Shown here piece by piece: positions 7,323 through 12,514 of a stretch of 12,514 nt of DNA. Source of the DNA: a bacterium (GTDB lineage Bacteria > UBA9089 > CG2-30-40-21 > SBAY01). A program made the translations under genes and the position numbers. Position 1 is the stretch's first letter. Each line of letters opens with the position of its first letter. The stretch lies in the NCBI GenBank assembly GCA_040757115.1, contig JBFLYA010000085.1, forward strand, positions 2,934-15,447, in the 5' to 3' direction. A model generated the notes under the pieces. The model worked only from the letters and a program-made list of their open reading frames with translations, had not been told where the DNA came from and searched no databases.

Positions 7323-8350
7323 CAATTTATCCGCTCCTTTTTTGGTTGATAAATACAATTAGGCTCCTGGTCTAAGTAATCACCTGTTTTCGCATAGGCT
7401 CGTGCTCGGCAACCACCACACACATTGATATATTCACATCGTCCACATTTACCTTTGTATTTAGAAAAATCACGCAATTCGTTAAAGACTTGCGAATTTT
7501 CCCAGACATCTTTAAAACTCTGGGTTTTAATATCGCCACAACGAACATCTAAATAACCGCACGGGAATACCTCACCTTTGTAAGAGATGAAGCAATAAGA
7601 AGTTGCGGCCAAGCAACCTTTGCTTAAGGGAAAATGTTGTTCACCTTTTTCTATCTGTTGCATAATCCTGAAATAATGTGGGGCACAGGTAGTTCTTATT
7701 TCAATATTTGTTACTTTACTTTTTTTATATAACCAGGTTAAGACATCTTCGTATTCCGTGAGGCTTAATTCCTGTTTCTCCATTGTCTTAGCTCTGCCAG
7801 TTGGGACAAGGAAGAAGAAATGGCAGGCAACCGCACCCAATTTAATGCTTAAATTGATTATATCATTGAGTTCTAGATAATTTTGTTTTGTAACCGTAGT
7901 ATTAATCTGGAATTCAAGACCACTTCTTTTTGCCCATTTTAGTCCTTCTAAAGCCTTTTCAAATGCTCCCTGTTGTCTAATTTTATTATGGGTTTTAGCC
8001 GCCGCACCATCCAGACTAACACTAATTCTTTTAATTCCAACATCTTTTATTCGCTCAGTGACTTTCTCATTAATCAAAGTTCCATTACAACCGATGACAA
8101 CGGTAAATTCCTTACTTATGGCATAAGAGGCTATTTTAAATATATCCTGTCGAAGTAGTGGCTCACCGCCAGAAAGGATAAGTATGGGATGGCTAACTTT
8201 AGCAATTTCATCAATTAAAACAAATGCCTCCTCTGTAGATAACTCATCCTCATCAAATCTATTACTATTAATCGCACTTGCCCGACAATGGATGCAAGAA
8301 AGATTACATCTTCGAGTAACCTCCCAGGCTACTAATCTCAAATTATTCAC
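7322..8350 (-). CDS. ahbD: SPASM radical SAM enzyme, AhbD-like (haem b synthase family)
   Basis: A 342-residue enzyme. CNLSCIHC (C15, C19, C22) binds the SAM-cleaving 4Fe-4S cluster and SGGEP (60-64) the SAM amino group. The C-terminal SPASM region has many cysteines (253, 264, 271, 302, 305, 311, 314, 332) for auxiliary clusters. The segments RLVAWEVTR, LEFQINTTVTKQN, TCAPHYFRIM, CGYL and GGCRARAYAKTGDYL match what I know of AhbD, which converts iron-coproporphyrin III to haem b by oxidative decarboxylation of two propionates in the siroheme-dependent route. NirJ, AhbC and peptide-modifying SPASM enzymes are close relatives, so the exact substrate is less certain than the family. The annotated start is GTG 8350; a TTG at 8341 sits six bases after AAGGTG and gives the more typical N-terminus. 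The first gene of an operon with hisC. Confidence 0.85.
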   Translation of the reverse strand: MNNLRLVAWEVTRRCNLSCIHCRASAINSNRFDEDELSTEEAFVLIDEIAKVSHPILILSGGEPLLRQDIFKIASYAISKEFTVVIGCNGTLINEKVTERIKDVGIKRISVSLDGAAAKTHNKIRQQGAFEKALEGLKWAKRSGLEFQINTTVTKQNYLELNDIINLSIKLGAVACHFFFLVPTGRAKTMEKQELSLTEYEDVLTWLYKKSKVTNIEIRTTCAPHYFRIMQQIEKGEQHFPLSKGCLAATSYCFISYKGEVFPCGYLDVRCGDIKTQSFKDVWENSQVFNELRDFSKYKGKCGRCEYINVCGGCRARAYAKTGDYLDQEPNCIYQPKKERIN

Positions 8351-8359
8351 CTTATTTTT

Positions 8360-8388
8360 ATTATACCCTTATAATTTGTTTCTGTCAA
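8360..8388 (-). promoter_or_regulatory. Promoter of the radical SAM-hisC operon
   Basis: On the minus strand, TTGACA (complement of 8383-8388) and TATAAT (complement of 8360-8365) with a 17-bp spacer: a full consensus sigma70-type promoter. The predicted transcript start is only a few bases before GTG 8350, which favours the TTG at 8341, with AAGGTG as ribosome site, as the translation start. Confidence 0.85.
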
Positions 8389-8406
8389 GAGAAATCTCGT
8401 GAAACC

Positions 8407-8543
8407 CAGTAATTCTCGGTGAATTTTTAGAGACTGAATTCACCTATGTTTAGGAGAGATAGAAAAAAATATTTTTCGTAAAGATTTTGAGAGGAAAATA
8501 AGGAATAATGAGTCTCTATCTAATTTTCCACCGAGAATTACTG
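8407..8543. repeat. 137-bp palindromic element between divergent promoters
   Basis: A perfect 15-bp inverted repeat, CAGTAATTCTCGGTG (8407-8421) and CACCGAGAATTACTG (8529-8543), forms the ends. It continues imperfectly inward (TTAGAGACT-type blocks). The left arm also holds its own perfect hairpin, GGTGAATT (8418-8425) with AATTCACC (8437-8444). No coding potential is convincing. It may be a small mobile element or a shared regulatory structure for the two flanking promoters. Its ends do not match the GTAAY element family. Confidence 0.65.
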
Positions 8544-8560
8544 ATAGATCAAAATTTTTA

Positions 8561-8589
8561 TTGACATGGGATAAAATTTGTGGTAAAAT
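8561..8589 (+). promoter_or_regulatory. Promoter of the DUF4384-zinc ribbon-DUF2085 gene set
   Basis: TTGACA (8561-8566) and TAAAAT (8584-8589) with a 17-bp spacer. The -10 ends nine bases before ATG 8599, so the transcript should be nearly or fully leaderless. Confidence 0.75.
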
Positions 8590-8598
8590 ATAACCATA

Positions 8599-9471
8599 AT
8601 GATTAAAAGTGAAGGTAACATCAAAAATGACCCAAAAGCAAATTCCTATCAGTTCAGTAATGAATACAAGGCTGGAAACCAATCACATCCTATTGCTGAC
8701 CTATTTGGCACGAAAGAAATGTTACAGATTGTCATCAAGAAATTGTCAAGTCAATCGCTAATCTTCAGTTTGGCGTTTATTGTCATCCTGGTGATAGCCT
8801 ACAAGCTCTGTGGCAATCAAGGATTACCGATTATTGCAGCCATTCTCTTCGTTTTTCTGGTAGGTATGTTTGCCTATTTATTCTTTGAGCAGAAGAGCAA
8901 AGTTAAGCATGAAGACCCATCAACCATAAGCCAACTGCTCGGAGAGAAGCTCAACGCTATCACAAAGCCAACGGGAGACTTTTCTGTCCATGTGTGGACC
9001 TCTCTCGCCGCCGAGACCAGTGTGGAGAGTCGTGATATTAATATTATCCCATCAGCGAAACAAGCTAAGTATCGTATTGGCGACAAGATTAATGTGTGCT
9101 TCCGTTCCACTAAGGACTGCTATTTGACCTTGCTGAATATCGGTACGAGTGGAAAACTGACCATTTTATTTCCCAATGGGCTATATCGTAACAATTTGAT
9201 TTCAGCCAATCAGAGCTATGAAATTCCTGGCAAAGAGTATGGTTTTGAATACGGACTGCTGGGACCGCCGGGAATCGAAAAGTTGAAAGCCATCGCTACA
9301 TTGGAGAAGGTAGAATTACTGGCGTCGCAATTCTCATCGGATGGTTCGCTGTTTCGGATAGAGACGCCGGCAGCCGCGGCGCGTGATATTACAGTAATCA
9401 AGAAAAATGTCGAAGCGATTCCGACAGACAAATGGACTGAAGCAACCTGTGAGTTTCGTGTTAACCAATAG
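8599..9471 (+). CDS. Membrane-anchored DUF4384-domain protein
   Basis: A 290-residue protein. A polar N-terminal 50 residues precede two closely spaced hydrophobic segments (about 53-71 and 77-96) that should form a membrane hairpin, followed by a soluble domain of about 190 residues. Residues about 150-240 (YRIGDKINVCFRSTKDCYLTLLNIGTSGKLTILFP) fit DUF4384, a beta-rich domain often found attached to bacterial caspase (peptidase C14) domains or to Ser/Thr kinases. With both helices crossing, N- and C-termini are on the same side, most likely the cytoplasm. No ribosome site precedes ATG 8599 and the promoter leaves almost no leader; the next in-frame ATG (residue 41) would remove only the polar tail. 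A caspase gene follows 1.3 kb downstream, which suggests the usual fused pair is split here. Molecular role unknown. Confidence 0.85.
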   Translation: MIKSEGNIKNDPKANSYQFSNEYKAGNQSHPIADLFGTKEMLQIVIKKLSSQSLIFSLAFIVILVIAYKLCGNQGLPIIAAILFVFLVGMFAYLFFEQKSKVKHEDPSTISQLLGEKLNAITKPTGDFSVHVWTSLAAETSVESRDINIIPSAKQAKYRIGDKINVCFRSTKDCYLTLLNIGTSGKLTILFPNGLYRNNLISANQSYEIPGKEYGFEYGLLGPPGIEKLKAIATLEKVELLASQFSSDGSLFRIETPAAAARDITVIKKNVEAIPTDKWTEATCEFRVNQ

Positions 9472-9523
9472 CATGTGTAAAACAACCTTGCGGTTAACAA
9501 ATCCAAAAAGGAGGAGCACTATC

Positions 9524-9877
9524 ATGTTTTGTCCAAAATGTGGTTTTGAAAATCCAGATGGAGCTAAGTTCTGTGGTAAATGTGGCACTTCCATGACAAT
9601 AGATTACCCGACTGAGCCACAAACCCAAATAGGGAAACCGCCTTTCCCACCAGATGGTGCACCAGTCTCATCGGGGTTGAAGACGGGCATCATTGTCGGC
9701 ACATTGTTCATACCATTGCTCGGCATTATCATGGGAATAATCTACATGAACGATCCTAATCCCGCCAAAAAAGCCGTTGGGCGATTATGGTTGTGGGTAG
9801 GCATCAGTGTGTGTGTACTCTCATGTATCTGCGGGATAATAGCCTATGTGATTGGTATGTCGGGGAGTTATTATTAG
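9524..9877 (+). CDS. Zinc-ribbon membrane protein
   Basis: A 117-residue protein starting at ATG 9524, seven bases or so after a strong AAGGAGG site. The N-terminus is a zinc ribbon (CPKCGFENPDGAKFCGKCG, two CxxC pairs 12 residues apart). A Pro-rich linker and two hydrophobic segments follow (about 47-68, and 86-112 after the NDPNPAKKAVGR turn). The ribbon style matches the C-terminal ribbon of the caspase at 10799. It lies 52 bp after the DUF4384 gene and two bases before the DUF2085-like gene, so it is in the same transcript. Such proteins are common but mostly uncharacterised; a scaffold or sensor role in the membrane is a guess. Confidence 0.85.
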   Translation: MFCPKCGFENPDGAKFCGKCGTSMTIDYPTEPQTQIGKPPFPPDGAPVSSGLKTGIIVGTLFIPLLGIIMGIIYMNDPNPAKKAVGRLWLWVGISVCVLSCICGIIAYVIGMSGSYY

Positions 9878-9879
9878 CG

Positions 9880-10443
9880 ATGTCTGTTCTGTATGATCTC
9901 TGTGGATTGATATGTCACCAATTGCCAGGTCGCTCGTCGCACTTTGATGGTATTGTCTTCCCCCTCTGTTTTCGGTGTTCAGGCTTGCATTTCGGAGTGG
10001 TATCGTCATACCTCTATCTGGCAGTAAGCGGTGGGTGGAAGCGCAGTTTCCCAGATGTTCGAAGTGGGGTTAGCGCTAGCTTGCTGATGGTGCCATTTTT
10101 GCTGGATGGCTGGGGCAACACGCTACACCTGTGGGCATCGCCAGGGTGGTTTCGGGCTCTCACAGGTTTAGGTATGGGTATGGTGCTACCGCTGTTACTG
10201 GTTCCTCTAATCCATCAGCCGGCACAAATAACGACTTCCGAGCTCAAACCATCACTGTCGCATCCCACTACCCTGATTTGGCCGGCAATACCAGGCCTTA
10301 TAATGGTATGGTTTATGATGCATCCGATGGTGCTGCTCATATTCCAACTTCTGACCATTACTGTATTAGTGGGAATACTAATATTTGGTATCAATTTCCT
10401 CTTAGTGTCGCGTGTTGTATTAACGGAGATATTTTTTTCGTAA
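9880..10443 (+). CDS. DUF2085-like multi-pass membrane protein, 3' end altered by a repeat element
   Basis: 187 residues from ATG 9880, two bases after the preceding stop, so translational coupling is likely. The N-terminal signature ICHQLPGRSSHFDGIVFPLCFRCSGLHFG matches DUF2085 membrane proteins (CHQxPxRS...PLCxRCxGxYxG), whose conserved Cys/His suggest metal or redox chemistry; function is unknown. Several hydrophobic segments follow (around residues 38-50, 66-80, 95-110, 132-150 and 152-178). The stop codon TAA (10441-10443) is the second to fourth base of the inverted-repeat element starting at 10440, so the native C-terminus may have been lost or replaced. Confidence 0.8.
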   Translation: MSVLYDLCGLICHQLPGRSSHFDGIVFPLCFRCSGLHFGVVSSYLYLAVSGGWKRSFPDVRSGVSASLLMVPFLLDGWGNTLHLWASPGWFRALTGLGMGMVLPLLLVPLIHQPAQITTSELKPSLSHPTTLIWPAIPGLIMVWFMMHPMVLLIFQLLTITVLVGILIFGINFLLVSRVVLTEIFFS

Positions 10444-10656
10444 CCGTTCAGGCTATATATCAAAAGTGTAAGAAAGGGGATAAGGAGATAAGAGTGATAT
10501 GGAGATAAGATAATAGAAATAGGTAGAAATTGATTGTGGAAAACAACAAATTTCCATAAATTTCTATTAGTTTCTATTAATTTCAATTTTTTTATAATAT
10601 CTCCCTATCTCCTTAATCTCCACATCTCCTTATTGTTACATCACCTGAACGCTTAC
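10440..10656. mobile_element. MITE-like inverted-repeat element 3 (GTAAYYRTTCAG family)
   Basis: The ends GTAACCGTTCAGG (10440-10452) and the complement of 10644-10656, GTAAGCGTTCAGG, match at 12 of 13 positions. The interior is a long imperfect palindrome: AAGGAGATAAGAGTG and GGAGATAAG blocks on the left, their complements (CTCCTTAATCTCC, ATCTCCTTA) on the right, around a central AT-rich TTTCTATTA-type repeat. The DUF2085-like gene's stop codon lies in its left end. No coding frame inside is credible. It separates the membrane genes from the caspase. Confidence 0.75.
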
Positions 10657-10783
10657 GGAAATTATATACCCTATCGCGAAATTGTAAAAACTGGGGGAGG
10701 CAAGTCAAATTTACATAATTGTCTGAAAATATAGAAGGTTAAGAGAAATTTAGGTAAAAGTTTTTGACATTAACAACCTCAGC

Positions 10784-10790
10784 AAGGGAG
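10784..10790 (+). promoter_or_regulatory. Ribosome binding site of the caspase gene
   Basis: AAGGGAG with eight bases before ATG 10799 fixes the caspase start. A TTGACA at 10764-10769 lacks a convincing -10 at the right distance, so where this gene's transcript begins is unclear; the gap 10657-10798 shows nothing else. Confidence 0.7.
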
Positions 10791-10798
10791 ATAAAATC

Positions 10799-12055
10799 AT
10801 GAGTGAAGTATTTAGTGGTTCAGTAGCGACAGTAGCAATCAAATCTGCTTATGCGCTGATTGTAGGCATTGGACAATATAGCGATCCGCGTATTCGAAAG
10901 CTTGATTTCACTCATGCCGATGCTCAAGCATTTTGTGACTTATTGTTGAATCCACAGCACGTTGGATTCTTAAAGGAGAATGTCAAACTGCTATTGGACG
11001 AGCAGGCGACTTTATTCAATATCAAGAATGCGATTACTGGATGGCTCTATAAATACACCGGTTCCGAATCGACGGTAATTATTTTCTTCGCTGGACATGG
11101 CGGTGTAGAAAGTGACAAGGAAGACACTGAAAAAGATGGGATTGCCAAATATCTTCTGCCGTGGGATACGAACCCTGACGATTTATTTGCCTCAGCGCTA
11201 TCAAACACCGACTTTCACCGGCTATTGAGCACGATTAAGGCTCAGCGATTGATTATTTTCCTGGATGCATGCTACGCGGGTGGCGTGGCTCAGCGAGGAT
11301 CGCGGGATTTGGGAATCGTAGAAAATCCCTGCGAGCGGTTGGCACAGGGAGAAGGCAGGTTAGTGATTTCAGCGGCTAAACCGAATCAACGTTCCTGGGA
11401 AGACCCTACCATTGGCCATGGTATTTTTACCCATCATCTACTGGAGGCGCTAAAGGGCAAAGCAGATATGGACAACGACGGCTATGTGTCAATCTGGGAG
11501 GTCTATAAATACCTCGAACGGGAGGTGTCCCAGAGCGCGCGATGTTTGGCCAAAAGTATCCAGGAACCTCTTTTCTGTGGGGACATGGCAAAAGATATCT
11601 TTCTGACCGCAGACGCCCAGCGCATAGCCAAACTTGCCTTTCAGCGTTCCGAAGCCGAACGCCGGTGCAGAGAGGAAATACAACTGAAACGACGCAAGCT
11701 GTTCGATCTTTATGATCGCGGCGAATTCCCATCAGACGCTTATCAGGAAGCTATGAGCCTTATCGACAAACCTCTCACTGAAATGACTACAAAGGATAGC
11801 AAATTAGCGAAGAATCTTGAGGCACTGTTAAAGGACGGACTTTCCGCTGAGGTCTATCTTGAAAACCGTGACTCTATTCGTTCACAAATGGAACGAAAAG
11901 ATTCCGACCGTTCCCCAGTTCAACCTCCACCACAAGACACTAAATCCCCAGGGCTAAAGCCACCTAAAACAGAGATGAAATATTGTATTCATTGTGGTAC
12001 GCAAATCAATCTTCAGAACAAGTTTTGCATTAACTGCGGTTGGTCAATTCAATGA
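10799..12055 (+). CDS. Caspase-family (peptidase C14) protease with EF-hand-like loop and C-terminal zinc ribbon
   Basis: A 418-residue protein. Residues about 16-270 are a caspase/metacaspase-type p20-p10 domain: YALIVGIGQY strand, FFAGHGG with catalytic H100, and FLDACYAGG with catalytic C158. Both dyad residues are present, so proteolysis is expected, likely after basic residues if it is metacaspase-like. D223-E234 (DMDNDGYVSIWE) fits a canonical calcium-binding EF-hand loop and could make activity calcium-dependent. Residues 290-360 are charged and helical, with an LFDLYDRGEFPSDAYQEAMSLI stretch like short SHOCT-type oligomerisation motifs. A Pro-rich linker (about 370-392) leads to a zinc ribbon (C396, C399, C410, C413). 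No membrane segment or signal peptide. The ribbon resembles that of the protein at 9524 and may tether the protease to it or to a shared partner. A role in programmed death or stress response is inferred from the family. Confidence 0.92.
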   Translation: MSEVFSGSVATVAIKSAYALIVGIGQYSDPRIRKLDFTHADAQAFCDLLLNPQHVGFLKENVKLLLDEQATLFNIKNAITGWLYKYTGSESTVIIFFAGHGGVESDKEDTEKDGIAKYLLPWDTNPDDLFASALSNTDFHRLLSTIKAQRLIIFLDACYAGGVAQRGSRDLGIVENPCERLAQGEGRLVISAAKPNQRSWEDPTIGHGIFTHHLLEALKGKADMDNDGYVSIWEVYKYLEREVSQSARCLAKSIQEPLFCGDMAKDIFLTADAQRIAKLAFQRSEAERRCREEIQLKRRKLFDLYDRGEFPSDAYQEAMSLIDKPLTEMTTKDSKLAKNLEALLKDGLSAEVYLENRDSIRSQMERKDSDRSPVQPPPQDTKSPGLKPPKTEMKYCIHCGTQINLQNKFCINCGWSIQ

Positions 12056-12075
12056 GGTTTAGGGGGGTAAACCTC
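12054..12075. other. Hairpin at the caspase stop codon
   Basis: GAGGTTTA (12054-12061) pairs perfectly with TAAACCTC (12068-12075) around a GGGGGG loop. It could protect the mRNA 3' end or aid termination, but no T-run follows, so it is not called a terminator. Confidence 0.45.
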
Positions 12076-12129
12076 GAAAGCGGAATTAACTCAGTTCCTG
12101 CATTTTCTGGGTCATCAGTGTACTATTAT

Positions 12130-12260
12130 TCATTCCCAGATGACCTCATTAGCAATCAAATACAGGCCCATCTTTACAAACGCGTTTATCGATGGTTTTC
12201 TCTCCATCTCTAACATTTATTACGCAACCCAGACATGCCCCTACTCCACAGGTTTTTATT
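12130..12260 (-). pseudogene. pyrK: 3' remnant of pyrK (dihydroorotate dehydrogenase electron-transfer subunit), frameshifted
   Basis: The minus strand from 12250 reads CGVGACLGCV, then VRDGEKTIDK, then RVCKDGPVFD. This is the C-terminal 2Fe-2S site of PyrK with all four cysteine ligands. One extra T in GATTGC (complement of 12152-12157) then throws the frame into a stop. Without it the sequence continues as ANEVIWE and a stop at 12130-12132, the normal end of the family. The 5' side ends at the GTAAGCGG repeat starting at 12261, and nothing further of PyrK is found to the right. I conclude it is a truncated, dead copy. A sequencing error would explain the frameshift but not the missing 5' part. 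Confidence 0.7.
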
Positions 12261-12356
12261 GTAAGCGGATTAAACGGATTGAGCGGATTTTTTTTATTTC
12301 TTTTTCCGCTAAATCCGCTTACTAAATCCCCCCGCTTACTATAAAAATCTGCTTAC
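12261..12356. repeat. Cluster of GTAAGCGG inverted and direct repeats
   Basis: GTAAGCGGATT (12261-12271) is answered by a perfect inverted AATCCGCTTAC (12312-12322). Two further CYGCTTAC copies follow at 12332-12339 and 12349-12356. Internal ACGGATT / GCGGATT units make the left arm tandem. It borders the broken pyrK fragment on its 5' side and is probably a small dispersed palindromic element with partial duplicates. Confidence 0.7.
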
Positions 12357-12372
12357 TTAATTTTCTACCTGA

Positions 12373-12504
12373 ACAGGTCGCAAAATTTTTCGACCTGTGC
12401 GGTTAGGTTTTAGGTTATTGACGCTGAAAGCGTCGAATTTTAAATAACCGTAGATGCAATCTACGGAAATAAACGCCCGCAAAACTCGACCCTGAAAGGG
12501 TCGA
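12373..12504. repeat. Array of four short hairpins, REP-like
   Basis: Four perfect hairpins in series: ACAGGTCG/CGACCTGT (12373-12380 with 12391-12398), GACGCT/AGCGTC (12420-12425 with 12429-12434, GAA loop), CCGTAGAT/ATCTACGG (12448-12455 with 12459-12466) and TCGACCCT/AGGGTCGA (12486-12493 with 12497-12504, GAA loop). Two share the same GAA loop and a trailing TCGAAT-like tail but have different stems, with compensating changes. They resemble repetitive extragenic palindromes. No gene is present from 12262 to the window end. Confidence 0.7.
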
Positions 12505-12514
12505 ATGTAATCCA

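Noticed and set aside
7323-7358. Longer hisC start at a TTG (7358)
   Set aside because: It would overlap the radical SAM gene by 12 codons; ATG 7322 has an AAAGGAG site and matches the usual N-terminus of the family.
8440-8682. Minus-strand frame of 80 codons across the divergent promoter region
   Set aside because: It covers the palindromic element and the DUF4384 start and has no recognisable domain or ribosome site.
9407-9523. Longer start for the zinc-ribbon protein, overlapping the DUF4384 gene
   Set aside because: The strong AAGGAGG site places the start at 9524, directly before the CPKCG ribbon; the upstream extension is the DUF4384 sequence in another frame.
10764-10796. TTGACA upstream of the caspase as a full promoter
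   Set aside because: No acceptable -10 lies 16-18 bp downstream; the nearest AT-rich hexamer is about 20 bp away and overlaps the ribosome site.
12054-12075. Rho-independent terminator after the caspase
   Set aside because: The stem is perfect but no T-run follows and the loop is six G, so termination is not supported.

Overview
The window looks like chromosomal DNA of an anaerobic bacterium, probably an uncultivated lineage. It is AT-rich and carries radical-SAM haem chemistry, large Ser/Thr kinase-TPR genes, a bacterial caspase and many small palindromic or inverted-repeat elements. No rRNA, tRNA or CRISPR array was seen, so the phylum cannot be fixed from the sequence alone.

Left part (1-5810, all genes on the minus strand). 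Reading in the direction of transcription from 5748, an AbiE-type toxin-antitoxin pair (AbiEi-like regulator, AbiEii-like nucleotidyltransferase, 4-bp overlap) is followed 11 bp later by a Ser/Thr protein kinase with about ten TPR repeats. That gene is followed by the start of a small gene which is cut off by a 258-bp inverted-repeat element (2066-2323). Beyond the element lie a C-terminal fragment of an HTH regulator (1769-2065) and a second, paralogous kinase-TPR gene that runs off the left edge (<1-1629). A strong sigma70-type promoter with an overlapping palindrome precedes abiEi.

Middle part (5811-8400). A 304-bp inverted-repeat element with low-complexity heptamer repeats (5849-6152) separates the AbiE-kinase block from a two-gene minus-strand operon. 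This operon holds a SPASM radical SAM enzyme resembling haem b synthase AhbD, coupled by a TGATG overlap to a HisC-type aminotransferase. It is driven by a near-consensus promoter at 8360-8388.

Right part (8400-12055, plus strand). After a palindromic element (8407-8543) comes a divergent promoter and a gene set: a membrane protein with a DUF4384 domain, a zinc-ribbon membrane protein, a DUF2085-like multi-pass membrane protein, a third inverted-repeat element (10440-10656), and a caspase-family protease with an EF-hand-like loop and a C-terminal zinc ribbon. DUF4384 and caspase domains are commonly fused in bacteria. Here they are on separate proteins, one membrane-anchored, and the zinc ribbon recurs on the protease and on a membrane partner. 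This is the best candidate for a little-described system.

Right edge (12056-12514) has no intact gene. It holds a frameshifted 3' remnant of pyrK on the minus strand, a cluster of GTAAGCGG inverted repeats and four short hairpins resembling REP-type palindromes. Three of the elements in the window (2066-2323, 5849-6152, 10440-10656) share the terminal motif GTAAYYRTTCAG despite unrelated interiors, and they sit at the broken or altered ends of neighbouring genes.
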